Below the pieces are notes generated by a model, which saw only the letters and a program-made list of their open reading frames with translations, searched no databases and was not told where the DNA came from. From Adineta ricciae (lineage: Eukaryota; Rotifera; Eurotatoria; Adinetida; Adinetidae), in assembly GCA_905250025.1 (NCBI GenBank), contig CAJNOJ010000154.1, positions 124,001-188,000 of the forward strand: a stretch of 64,000 nucleotides of DNA, read 5' to 3'. Each line of letters opens with the position of its first letter. Position 1 is the first letter of the stretch. Below, in pieces: positions 12,351 to 24,061 of the stretch. A program made the translations under genes and the position numbers.

Positions 12351-13862
12351 AGAAAAACATCTTGGTCATTGACTATATGCGATTAGACATCGCATGTCAG
12401 GAGAATAGTTCATATTAACGTTGAACACGTATATTCTGAATAATAACAATCACGTCTAACGTTTCTATCATGTAGCGAAACAACGCATCATTACCGAACA
12501 CGGCACAAGAATGGTCAACATAAATCACGATCCAGTTCGAAGATTTTGATCAAGATGAGGGATGGACCGTGAGTCGCACGAGTATTTTAAGAATGTATCG
12601 CACATGTCTATGGTTACGTATTGCGAAGAAGCATTGCAAGAACATCATCGAAACGAAAACTTAATTCAGATATTTGTCTTACCTCTGAGCGATCATTAGT
12701 AGCGATTCACGCTATTATTCGATTGGATTATTGTGTTTAATCTGGAACAACGCTTCGATATTTCTATAGTCTACTGGTGTCATTCAAATATGACGAGTGT
12801 CATAAATGATGCGAGCGATGTGCTTTGAACCAGGATTGGGATGATATGGAACACCGGTACGCTTCGCGAACCTGCATGGCATCGTAATTTCCTAGAAAAC
12901 TAGCTGTGTACCTTAATCGTACGTACACCCGAATATTTGATTTAGCTTTTTCTCTCGACATCACAGAACTGCCAATAAGAGAAAAAACATGCAGTGATTT
13001 TGTAACAGGTATACGGTAAGAAACATCTTGAGGGTGTGGGTGTAACTTTAGTCGTTAAACACGCACATACGAGTGACGTAGTTCCTCTTATGAACCCAAT
13101 GTCAACAATTTTGTATTCTATAATCTTAACCTGATATTTTTAATGATAATTTGAGCATATGTGGATCATATTTGGAAAGTTATATCTTTGACGTTTCGCC
13201 ATTTTCATCTGTGTCTCACAGACGCGTTATCGATTAAGAGTAATAATACATGAGATAGCTTCGAACATCGCTACTGAGAATTATGTATGCTATTTGCACT
13301 TGTGGAGCTTACAGGAAGTTAATGAACCGATTCTTCTATGTATGCAAATTTTACCAGTTCGATCATGTTTCACACCTTAAATGGTGTGTCTGCGATTGCG
13401 CTTGAAGTTTTTTACAAACAAAGTTAAAAACATCTTTCACTTGATATCATACAGCATGCTATTCTCTATACATTAAACTGCTTTTCTATGTTTGATTCTT
13501 CTAACATGACGAAGCATTTTCATCTACTTAAATGAATTTCATTGAATTCTGTATATTAATGAGAATATATTGCGTAGAACAAAATGACACGATTAGCGGA
13601 AATATTTTTTCGAATTCACAACATCAACAAATTCAACAGTTTACATTGTAATTAATTAGAGAAACCTGTTTTACAGAGAAACATTCGTCAGCTTCTTCGT
13701 CCCAGACTATCTCGTTTCTAATTTTTCTTTTAGTCACGCGCAAATCCATCCCAGACAGTGATGTATTCGTTCTTTCAAATATTGACGAATCTCACAATTA
13801 TAAATAAATAAATCCACTACTTAAATCATTGCAGAAGGGATTTGTGAACTACTGATGGCCCA
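12351..13862. other. Intergenic, no gene recognised
   Basis: About 1.5 kb. No coding region recognised; includes one copy of a short dispersed repeat (13349-13410). Confidence 0.45.
13349..13410 (+). repeat. Short dispersed repeat, copy 1
   Basis: The segment with TTTTACCAGTTCGATC, then TGTTTCAC, then GATTGCGCT recurs in the same orientation at 14881-14940. Identity is roughly 80% by eye. The nature of the element is unknown. Confidence 0.4.
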
Positions 13863-14575
13863 TCATGGTATTGTGTAGTATATAGCATTGGGAAGAGCAG
13901 GAATAACAAAAAGTGGTGCCCAACCAAGAAAACAAATACTGCAAACATGAGAAGTACATGAAAAGTATGTGTTTCAGTATAGTCGCATTTCTCGATCATG
14001 TTGTTGCCGTGGAGTGGGAGCTTCAGACAGAACGATGATTGTTGTTGTTGTTTCATGAATACTTCGAGCAGATGATCGAACAGTGATGAAGATGATTAAA
14101 TTGAAAAAAAAGGCTAAGAATCATAGGAAATACCACTATAATGACTAGTATAGATGTATAAGTCCAACTATCCCAGAAAATACTGAAAAAACAGACCTAA
14201 AAACGAAATTAAGACGTGTCTTTGTTATTTTTCAGATTTTACTTGATAAGAAGAAATGAGCCACGGTATCATCGAGAGCAGAGTGAATGCCCACTGTGCA
14301 GATATTGATAAATAATCCCAAGTTTGTCTTTTGAAAAAACTTTTCATTGGATAAAGAGTGACAAAACATCTGTTGATAGTAATTACCACCAGAGAATGGG
14401 ATAATAAGCAGGTTGGTATTTCATTCAAAGAATAAATTAACATACAAACGTCAAAGGTTGTATAAAGTAACTTAACATTAATGATACGAATGAGTTCGAT
14501 TTTGAACCATAGTAGAAAAGCGAGGTATGTAGCGACGTTTGCTACAGCTCTTGTAGATGAGTTAAATGAGACGGA
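13863..14575 (-). pseudogene. Rhodopsin-like GPCR with premature stop, lacking TM7
   Basis: Reading minus from 14575 the frame gives TM2 (VANVATYLAFLLW), TM3 ending in INRCFVTLYP (DRY position), TM4 (WAFTLLSMIPWLISSYQ), a 46-bp GT-AG intron (14242-14197, phase 0), then TM5 (SILVIIVVFPMILSLFFN) and a third loop ending REMRLY. The next codon is TGA (13976-13974). In the same frame beyond it the TM6 motif CFLGWAP continues, followed by a stop before TM7. The TM6 match after the stop shows a receptor gene broken by a nonsense change and 3' loss. TM1 was not found. A base error in the assembly could explain the TGA but not the missing TM7. Confidence 0.65.
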
Positions 14576-15167
14576 CTTTTATTAACCGAATGGAAAATCA
14601 AATTGACGGAAAGAAAGGCTTTTAGACTGTTTCTTAGAAGTCATGTGTCTTTTTTCTGTTATAAATGTCGGCTGCACTCCGAATGTAAAAGTGAAAGTAT
14701 ATGGTCTTAGAAATACTCATCTCTTACCTTCACATCAGACCTTTTGTGATGTTTTTCTGACTCAAGACGAACCTTTGAGAGAGAGACTGTTAGTGTTTAT
14801 GAGCAGAAAGTTGGATCCCATTTCTTCCCTGCACACCGTGACTAGCTGAGCCAAACAAGAAGATTGTTCTATGTGGTATATTTTACCAGTTCGATCGTGT
14901 TTCACGCTTTAAATCCTACAGATATTGCGCTAAAAGTTTTTCTAATATAAATATTTAAATTGTTAACAATAGAACTAGGAATAGCAGTGCTGTTAACGTT
15001 CCCAAAACTGGTTATCCTTCACAAAAGCTTGCTAAAGGCATACGATTATTTTCTGCGCGAAAAAAAATTTGAGAAAAAAGATGATTGAGAAGCACAAAAA
15101 TTCCAGGGTAATAATTAAACTAAGCAGCAAAGAGAACAGTTTAATTAAGGTGCATGATCGTCTCGAA
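14576..15167. other. Intergenic
   Basis: About 0.6 kb with no gene recognised; holds the second copy of the short repeat also seen at 13349-13410. Confidence 0.45.
14881..14940 (+). repeat. Short dispersed repeat, copy 2
   Basis: Matches 13349-13410 (TTTTACCAGTTCGATCGTGT onward), same orientation, with scattered mismatches. Confidence 0.4.
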
Positions 15168-18100
15168 TTAAAATACTAAATTGAATGGGGATGTGCGATA
15201 TATCTCGTAATCGCTGAAATTTTTGGGATTGCCAAAATGTTTTAAAGCTGCAAATTGAACTCGATATCGACCCGGATCAAGGCGTTGTATTTCCCCAGAA
15301 GAATTATTAGTTGAACTCGGCTTATGAACTAAACCATTCCATGACAACCTTACTAATTGTGTATAGCTATAAACTCCGACATTGGCAACATTTCTTGGCC
15401 AATTTACACCGACGTTCAGTATACCGCAACTAAAGAACCAAAAACGATTATTCATTCAGTGCATCAAAATTGCAAAGGCAGCACCCTAGTTCCGGATCGA
15501 ATTGAACATTGTCTTCAGGTGGAATAACATTTGTGACGAGAATACGCGTCGGCCATGCTAAAACGATAACGATTGCGAGTCCTTCAGTAGCATTCAAATT
15601 TGATATTCCCGTATTGGCCATATATTGGCCTCTTGCATCTTGAATTCCAGTGATGATACCCGATGACGCATTTCGCACAATGATTCTAGCGTTACCATAA
15701 TCACCCACAACACCAGCATCTGCGTGGCGATGTGCTCAATGAATTGATAATAATGAATTGAAACTTACATGCTAGATGAGCAACTTCTCCGCTCACGAGA
15801 TTTGTAGCAAGAATAAAGCCCGAATAGATTGGAAGTAGGGTCGCATCTACGCTAGTAGGAGCTCGAAATCGAAGAGTAATTTCCCGTGATTCGCCAGATT
15901 GAAGTGCAAACTCAATTGGTTCAATGTCGACGTTCTATTTTCGTGAAGTAAAATACACGCGAATTCCTAACGTTACAAAACTTACAGCATAATGAGCTGA
16001 AAATATCGGTGTAGGCAAAAGTTGATCATCACCTTTACGCGCACCTGTTGCCAAAGCCGCTCCGTCATGACTCATTCGGAACACCGCACTTTTGTTACCT
16101 ATATTCGTAACATTGACTCTGTGTGACAAGGCTATTCGTACTGTATCATTCAACGCAAGTTCACTTGGCGAAAAGATCGTAGTAGCAGTCAGAGCTTGGA
16201 AAACATTTATCAATCCAGCTCCTTGCACGGCAACTGTAGCAGCGAGAGGTGAATTACGAACTTTTACTATTTTAGCACTGGATTGCATGATGTTTTTGAT
16301 TAAAGACATTTTGGGACGGCATATTCCACTTTCGGCATAACCATTTATTGTATATGGAGCAGGATTACCAATATGTGCCAGAAATAGAGCAAGAACACTT
16401 ACGAAAAGAAAATTTCATGATAGAAATAATCGAAAACACATACCCGGCGACATAAGGAGCTGCCATACTTGTACCACTCTTGATTATATATGGCTTAGGA
16501 TATTTCTTTTGACGAGCGATAGCGGTCGATATTGTCGAGTAAACATCACCACCAATACCGCTAAGTTGAGGCTTGAATAACAGATCGCCAGTGAGTCCGA
16601 ACGATGAAAACGAACTAGGTGTCGCAGCAGTTTCCTGTATACATCGAAGATATAAGCGAAGAAAATACACTCTTTTTCAGTTTACTTACCATGGGCGTCA
16701 GATCAAGTAGATTAGTAAATTTATAAATAGCAGATGAATTGGCATTGACCGTAGAAACTATACGCAGGCCATCTTGAAGACTAATAACTCCATTAGGAAT
16801 TGTATTTAAACCTAGGTAGAAAAATTACTCGTAGAAGAAAAAAAGGAACGAGAAGTAATACCGCCAATAGCACTGATATTGTAGAAAAGACATCCTATTG
16901 CTCCTGCATTTGCTGCGTTATTGCATCGAGTATAAGAATTACATACATCTCTACCAGTGACAGCGAACAGCATCACCGTACCGGCAAGTGACTTATTTAC
17001 AGGAAAACAACCGCCATCGCGATCTAAACACCGTTAAAAAAGTAAAATACCTTTGTGAGGATAATAACTGACTGTAAACATCAATTGTGGCGCTGAAATT
17101 CGTTATCCAAGGGCCAAATGCTTGTCCAGCTATAGCCAAAATTTTGTGATTGTCAGGGGCAATGATTATGTGTTTTAATGTGTATGTATTATCCACCGAA
17201 CCAACAGCTAATCCTTCTGAGGAAATAGCAGGTTCACCACCGGTTTGCAAGCCGCCAGTCCCTGAGTTTCCCATAGCAATGGAAACATACACTAGATGCG
17301 ATATGAACTGCACGATAGCTTTCGAATAAAATATATTTACCTCCCATATTGGATACCCGTTGAACAGCTGTCATTTGAATTGTTTCTTCATACGAACTGG
17401 GCCCAACGATGGATAGATTGACTGAAAATATTACGATACCATTCAAATTTTTAGCTTTTGCATCTAAGAATACTCACTTATATCAGCTTTGTCATCATAT
17501 GCACGGTACACTGCGGCAGCAAGCACATCTATTCATAAATTAGTGAACATATCAGAAGCTTAGATAGTATGGAATTAGTTAGATATACCCGAACTCGTTG
17601 AACCACCAGCACATCCAAATATTCGGTCTTTTTGTACGAATGAAAATTACAAGCCTTGAGTAGCAAACTCTAATGATAACTTACATGCACCGATCACGAC
17701 ATTAGGAGCAACACCACTGAATGGTACGGAGGGACTGAAAAGTGTATCCTTAATTCCAGTGGTATTTGCAGCAATAATACCAGCAACATGAGTTCCTACA
17801 TAAGGATCAGCAATAGAGAATGAAAAGTATATTTCCAATAGATACCATGCGATTCTGTACTGCAATCATCCATAGGATTATCATCAGGTACTACTATTTG
17901 ATTAGCTCCGGTGAATAAGTCGCCAACTAGATCTAGATACTTAGTTTCATAGAAAAAAAAACGAGTCTTTTGATCGTTTTTCTTACCATAACCGAATGCA
18001 ACTTTGCACCCTGGCCCAAAACAGCCTCCAAGAGCTGGATGAGAGTAATCCACGCCGGTATCAATGACAGCGACCTACGTAATTAAAACAGTTGGAGTAT

Positions 18101-18958
18101 AACACGAATATCTGCTTACTCTGACGCCTTCTCCGAAATTTTTGAAATTTTTATGAATTTTTTCGACACCTGTCAAATCGAAAGCATTAACCAAATAATT
18201 CTGCATGTCAATTGATATATCTGAATATACAGCTTTGTCAAACGTATGTGGAGCAGGAATCAAATACACCGGCTGTATATCAATCGCATCTTCGATCAAT
18301 TTTAACGCTTCGATTGAATCATTTGTAGTTACCGAGAATGAAGCGCCGTTAAATAAAGACGAGCGAATGACTGTTTGAATTTGGATTTCTGATTGAGAAA
18401 TTTGATTTGATGACCTTAGAGAATGGGTAATCATTCGAAAATGTTTTTCGACATCGATGTCAGACAAATATTCGACCATATAAGTGTTTTTCAATAGAAT
18501 ATGATCGCCGACTCTTTCGGGAGCCGATGGTAACATCAGTTTTTTATGTTGAATTTTTCTTTGTTCTGTTCCCAACGGCGTTTCTGGCTTGCATCTCGTA
18601 ATAAACGACTGAGACTGAGGTTTAATAGGAGATTCAGTCGTTCCAGATGAGGGTTCGACTACAATACTATATTTCAGTCAACAGGATTATCATTTTAAAT
18701 TTCGTACCCGCCAATTTCGATTTAGTTGCAAGTACAATTGCCAGAACGATGCACACAACTACCAAACCAATTATAACAGCGATCAAAATGGCTATGAGCC
18801 ACTTTATAGAACAACGTTTGTCTCTAGTTTGTATGAAAAACGAATAAGAATCTCATATACAATCGTTCGTTTTACCTTTTACTAGTGTATGTCTGTCTTT
18901 GTAGGTTATCACCATCGTAAGGTACTCTATAAATTGTAGATGATCTTGGATTCATCAT
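15168..18958 (-). CDS. Type-II membrane-anchored subtilisin-like serine protease (S8 with PA domain)
   Basis: Multi-exon peptidase S8 gene with introns of about 45-60 bp. Resolved exons: 18958-18876, 18823-18708, 18658-18120, 18074-17987, 17932-17846, 17795-17685, 17627-17589; further ones follow to the stop at 15168. The N-terminus begins MMNPRSSTIY and has a single membrane helix (KWLIAILIAVIIGLVVVC) with basic residues on its N side, so the enzyme is probably anchored with its catalytic part outside. A propeptide region follows. Catalytic Asp251 is in VAVIDTGVDYSHPALGG, His307 in ESHGTHVAGI, and the Ser in SGTSMAAPYVAG (near 16470). Between them lie GAYRIFGC, the oxyanion-hole region IAMGNSG and a PA insert (NNAANAGAIGCLFYN). 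The form GPGCKVAFGYDLVGD is the hallmark of the fungal Vpr-like S8 subgroup, suggesting horizontal origin. The C-terminus is beta-rich, fn3-like. Confidence 0.88.
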
Positions 18959-19407
18959 CAAACGTGTAATTTGAAGGTTATTTGCCGTCATTTAATAAGA
19001 TGTTTAATGAAACTTAACATTACATATAAGACGAGAAAACCAATTTTTGAAAATAAAGAATCACAAAAAATTGACACACAGTAGTGCAAATCGCCGCACC
19101 AACGTATCACATTTCATGTGTATGACAGATTTCTTTACTCTGAAAAGAAATCTAACTCAAATAAAGCAACGCCAAAAGAAATATGTCAACTATCGAAGAT
19201 GACGTATTTGCCACATACATTCTATTTGTCGTTGACAATTTTCTTGTGAATATGCTTTTTGCACCTATAGGATTACATAATGATGAGTAATGATAGGATG
19301 GGGAAAATTAATAGATAACAAGAGTTGTAGGATTCACAGAACCGTGAAACAAGTCGAGCAAAACTGTTCAGTAAAGCATTTCCATCGTGTGCCACAACTG
19401 CTACTCA
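18959..19407. other. Intergenic
   Basis: About 450 bp between the 5' end of the subtilase and the 3' end of the second GPCR copy; should hold the subtilase promoter. No recognisable element. Confidence 0.4.
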
Positions 19408-20295
19408 TCACAGATGAAGATGTTTTTTAATCGATTGTTTCAATGGATCAGTAAATTGGAATAAAGCAACCGTCACACACGCCAAAGCAGTGTCAATAAA
19501 TACATATGCAATACGAAAATGACATTGTGGTGCACGATTGAAAAAGGACATCAATATGAATAACGCATAAGGAAAATCTATGACGAATAGTATCATCAAA
19601 AGCGTCACAGTACGACGAAACATCTTCAGTTCTCGTTGTGCACGTGTTATCCTGTTCACAGATGTTGTGAGCTGATTCATTTCATGAACATAGTGAACTA
19701 ATTTCCAATAGATAACAACAGTCATTACAATAGGAATGACATAAGCACTGAGTGCTACGAATATAATTGAAACTGAAAGCTTGAGTGGTACTTGACATAT
19801 CTGATTGTCAGCGTTGTATACAATCTGACCAGTAAATACGAAGATCAGTGGAAACAACAGTGTATATGCCCATGTGACACCAACGAAGAGTAGTTGATTT
19901 CGTTTTCTTTGCCAGAACACACGTGTTGGATAAACAACTGTGACATATCGATAGAATGCTTGTAGGAGAAAAGAATAGTTGAGCACTGCACAAGTCACAT
20001 ATGTCAAGTAACCAGCAAATGTGCAAAGAAAATAGTGACCGCGAATCTGTTTGAGATCGCTGTACAGTGTAAATCCACTGATGATAAGTAGATCGCTTCC
20101 TAAAACAACTTGTGCTAGACATGAGTTGGCAGTGAGAATCATAGGAACTGTGTGACATGTTCGATCAAGTAGAATGATGAATAAGAAGATAAGATTTGGT
20201 AGAATAACAAAGACGAGACAAACGATCATAAAGACATCGAATGGGATGAACCAGGGTTCAGCAATGAGTGATGATGAATTGTTCCAGTAGGACAT
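19408..20295 (-). CDS. Rhodopsin-like GPCR, paralogue 2 of 3
   Basis: Single-exon receptor of 295 residues, very similar over its whole length to the receptor at 3200-4090, with the same FYRY after TM3, FVIDFPYALF in TM6 and FTDPLKQSI after TM7. It starts MSYWNNSSSL, carrying an N-glycosylation sequon (NNSS) outside the membrane; the third copy has the same arrangement, the first lacks it. The C-tail is short (KKHLHL). No disruptions seen. Substitutions relative to the other copies cluster in TM5 (SIIFVALSAYVIPIV) and TM6. Ligand unknown. Confidence 0.85.
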   Translation of the reverse strand: MSYWNNSSSLIAEPWFIPFDVFMIVCLVFVILPNLIFLFIILLDRTCHTVPMILTANSCLAQVVLGSDLLIISGFTLYSDLKQIRGHYFLCTFAGYLTYVTCAVLNYSFLLQAFYRYVTVVYPTRVFWQRKRNQLLFVGVTWAYTLLFPLIFVFTGQIVYNADNQICQVPLKLSVSIIFVALSAYVIPIVMTVVIYWKLVHYVHEMNQLTTSVNRITRAQRELKMFRRTVTLLMILFVIDFPYALFILMSFFNRAPQCHFRIAYVFIDTALACVTVALFQFTDPLKQSIKKHLHL

Positions 20296-21325
20296 GATTT
20301 CGCATCAGTTAGTTTTGCTTTGATAAAAAGTTCATAACGGACATCATTAGATGATCGAAGTTCTAATCTGTGTAGGAATAAGAGGAAGAACGCGTTAAAA
20401 CTTGGCCTTTCAAAGCTGAAAAGAAAAAGAACACACGTACTTTTATGAAGCAAAAATATTTTTATCTAAAGTTCAGTAACGCATAAATACATTTTATACA
20501 AAATGGCTGGTATGCCTATAATCAAATATAAGACGAGAAGCACGATTCTCTCCTAACGTTTAGCTTTCGGTTTTAATATGAGAAACTCATTTTATAATCA
20601 TTGATATTTCTTTCCTCAAGAAATTATCCCAAGGACTTTGTGAAACAAAGAAGCAAAAGAATGAAAGTTTTTCCTTCAGAAAAACCTGACATTCCAAATT
20701 TTTGTTAGAATTACTAACCGTTATTACAGAGAGACAAACGTCATCATCATAATTGTTGCCGTATGCAAGCGAAAATGCTCAGGATCATCACGGTCTGATG
20801 ATTATTAAAATGAATACATGTTTATCTACCGCCGCACGATTTATACAATGAGAACGAAGATGGTGTCGGAAAGTCTGGTTAGGACCATCTGACACAATTG
20901 AAAGTAAGTGCACTTTGTCTTGAAGGCTGGTGATGGCGCTCTGAAATACATATAAAAGGATTTGCCTTCAGAAGAATAAAAGTCGAATTGTTTTTTCTTT
21001 AGAAGGACAATTTTATTCATTGCGCATTGACAAGAAACCAAAATCAAAGGAAAGGACTTCATGCTTTAAATCTATCAGTTCTGTGCGAATAAACATTTCA
21101 CCATCGTAATTGGCAATCCCCTCCCTAATGTTATTCAGTGTCGAAAGAGCATCCTCCAGATGTGTCTTAATGACATATACTCTTCTAGTATTTTGTTTCA
21201 CGTGAATATGAAAAGCACATCAGTGCATGAAGCATACTGAAAGGTAAAACAAGTAAAAAATCATCGTCGCGTTCAGATTCTACTTCGTCTAACACGATAC
21301 AGACATAGAATAGTTTCCACTAACA
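20296..21325. other. Intergenic, no gene recognised
   Basis: About 1 kb. Two short minus-strand frames (20841-21062, 21013-21201) show no domain and are probably chance. Confidence 0.4.
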
Positions 21326-22353
21326 ATGGATGTTAAAACAACAAATATACAGTGGCAGACATATCCAATTGCTGTCTTTCCATTATTCGTAAAACTACTT
21401 TACATACGTCAATGCATTGTTACATTGCACCGTTGGCTTTTCCAGATTTCCCAGTAGGATTAATCGTCATGCCATTCGAGTTCATATTTGAGATGACCGA
21501 TGCTGAATATTGGCTATATCAAAGACATTTAAATTTTCTCTGCGACTATTGCTATTCAATGAACATATTCACCTCGACCGCATCTATTTTTGCTCTGTGC
21601 ACGATCGGACTAGATCGCTATATGGCAATTACGAAACAAATTGCATATCCAAATTTATTCATATCGAAAAAAAGGTTTTATGTTCTGTTATTCATATGGA
21701 CGACTTCGGCTATTATTGCCTTTTCAGCTATGACGTTCTTTGGAATAGCAGAAGTGACTTCTCGCATATGATCAGCCGGATGCTTACTGTCAGATTTGTC
21801 ATTGTACGTTTAATTTAAAAGCGATCGCCGATAAATAATGAAACCATGATAACACCTACGCCGTTGTATAACGAATGTGAGTTTCCAAATAATCCGTATT
21901 ATATCCTGTTCAGTTCGGTTCGGTTCAATCGTTTTATTTACCACTAGCTGTAATGATTTACATTTACGTTCGAGTGTATGTCGCAGCCAGACAGCAAGTT
22001 TTAGCACTTCGTTCTGCTTACAAATATCATTCTCGAAAGCATCGAAATCCAACCGTAGGAAATACAGCTATTGAGATGAACACGTTCTGGAAGAAGTTTT
22101 CTAAAGATCAGAAAGCAGCGAAGCTTGTTGGTCTTGTTATAGGCGTGTTTGTTCTGTGTTGGTTGTCCGATTTCGTTTATTTCCTATCAAGTAGCGTAAT
22201 TTTGAGTCGCTTGAGAAATGAACATTATCATGGCTGGAATACATGAACTCCGCGTTGGATGTTTTCGTTTACGTTTTGACTTTGAAAGAGTTGCAAACGA
22301 CATTTAGGAAATTATTTATACCATATCGATTTCGACGTGCTGGATCTGAATAG
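21326..22353 (+). pseudogene. Biogenic-amine-type GPCR with several frame breaks
   Basis: Aminergic class A receptor signature spread over more than one frame. The first frame gives TM2 (PDFPVGLIVMPFEFIFEM), TM3 with CTIGLDRYMAIT (DRY present) and TM4. An extracellular loop with DAYCQICHC lies in another frame near 21775. TM5 (FYLPLAVMIYIYVRVYVAA) follows a likely splice acceptor at about 21914. Then come a basic third loop and TM6 (VLCWLSDFVYFL), where the usual CWLP Pro is Ser. TM7 (WLEYMNSALDVFVY) and the tail to the stop at 22353 lie in a frame shifted near 22235, with no intron signal between. At least two shifts without splice sites make it a probable pseudogene; sequencing indels are the alternative. 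Relatives bind serotonin, octopamine or similar amines. Confidence 0.65.
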
Positions 22354-23618
22354 TTATTAGAATGAGTAAATCATTTTGTGATGACCGTCTTTAGTATGTA
22401 GCAATTGTTCATTATGTATATACGTATGTGTAAAACAACGTTTACTTTTCAATCGTATATTTCTTCACTCATAGGGAGCGATAGTATTCGGAAATACAGA
22501 GAATAAGTGTCTCTTCAATACAGCGAAATGTAGATTAGAAGTTTTACACATACTTTTTCCAAGAGAACCATCGAGTAAAGTTTATAACGTGCATAGCGAT
22601 ATTGGTCAAAAGATTAAAGTGTAAAATATTTTCAAGCTTTGTATAGTCAGTGATGATAAAAAAACCATAAAGCTCTGTATCAGCATACAGTTATGTTGAA
22701 TAGCTTGACACGGTTATTGGTTCCGTCTGTTATCACCAAGGCACCTTTTTGGGCTGAATATTATTGAATTGGGATTTCTTAATTGATTCGGTGCTGCTCC
22801 CGTTGTTTCACTCACACTATGAAAACAAATATACTTCTTTTGTAGTCTCTACTTATTCGTCGATCCAATCGCGAACGATACTTTCATTTTATTCTGTCAG
22901 ACAATACAACCATTGTGTAAAACGTTACATGTTCTCGGTATCGTGATCATTGCGCCAGCGTATTACGGTAATGTTCCTTTTTTTTCAACAATAACTAGCT
23001 ATTATACACTACTTCTGCATTTCTTTTAAGCATTATTTTTTCACAATTGCGATCAAAGCAGATCGAAGTCAAAGGTTTAGACGGTAGTTATTTGAAAAAT
23101 TTTGTTACAAATATTCTTGTCTGCGGTTCTCTACGTTTTTCAATGGCTCATATATATTTATTGGGGAAACTGCTAACTCAGAACAGCATTAAAGATATGG
23201 TTCATTCTCGTTATTTATCTCCAATTGAGAGTGAAGGTGACGGCGCTTATAAGAAGATTTGCTACTCGATATAACTGAGCAAAACTTTTTAAGAAAATAG
23301 GTGTGGACTATCGATTGGCCCGTTGGAATTTTTTTAATACGAATACTATATTTTAATAATGAACTTTTATGAAAATGGCGAATTATTAACGAGTTCGTCA
23401 TAGGATATTTTTGCTTCATAAAATAGCAAACGTTTCTCAATCGAGTAATTATGCTAATAATGAATTATATACTAACAGATGTTAATCATCTTGGTAGATC
23501 TTTTTGTTTAATACCACGTTCATGTATGATAATCTCCAGTACGTTTTCCACTAATCAAGGGTTCGCGTCACTTCTCCCGACAAAATTTAAAACAATTTTG
23601 TATGAAATCTACGTTTAC
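22354..23618. other. Intergenic, no gene recognised
   Basis: About 1.3 kb. Short frames only, with no recognisable protein. Confidence 0.45.
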
Positions 23619-23839
23619 CACCAATCAATTCGAGCTGTCCTCTGATCCAAAACTCCAATCGTTCAAAGTGACTGTAAAAACGTTCCCTCAAACCATTTAT
23701 TCACGCCACTGCTATTTGCAAGCAGAAATGCAGCTTTTGTTTAATCGATTGTTTCAATGGATCAGTAAATTGGAATAAAGCAACCGTCACACACGCCAAA
23801 GCAATGTCAACAAATACATATGCAATACGAAAATGATAT
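23619..23839. repeat. Exact 221-bp duplicate flanking a single N (first copy)
   Basis: Bases 23619-23839 are repeated as 23841-24061 with only one N (23840) between. The copy carries the last codons of the GPCR at 23923-24831, so the apparent extra receptor 3' end here is not a separate gene. An exact repeat abutting a one-base gap is best read as two contig ends that overlap but were not merged. Confidence 0.9.
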
Positions 23840-23840
23840 N

Positions 23841-24061
23841 CACCAATCAATTCGAGCTGTCCTCTGATCCAAAACTCCAATCGTTCAAAGTGACTGTAAA
23901 AACGTTCCCTCAAACCATTTATTCACGCCACTGCTATTTGCAAGCAGAAATGCAGCTTTTGTTTAATCGATTGTTTCAATGGATCAGTAAATTGGAATAA
24001 AGCAACCGTCACACACGCCAAAGCAATGTCAACAAATACATATGCAATACGAAAATGATAT
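23841..24061. repeat. Exact 221-bp duplicate flanking a single N (second copy)
   Basis: Identical to 23619-23839. This copy is continuous with the intact GPCR coding sequence to its right. Confidence 0.9.

Noticed and set aside
19808..20158. 116-codon minus-strand frame, repeated at 3630-3980 and 24344-24694
   Set aside because: Conserved only because it shadows the GPCR coding sequence in another frame.
23701..23913. A separate fourth GPCR 3' end
   Set aside because: Exact overlap duplicate of the next contig across a single N.
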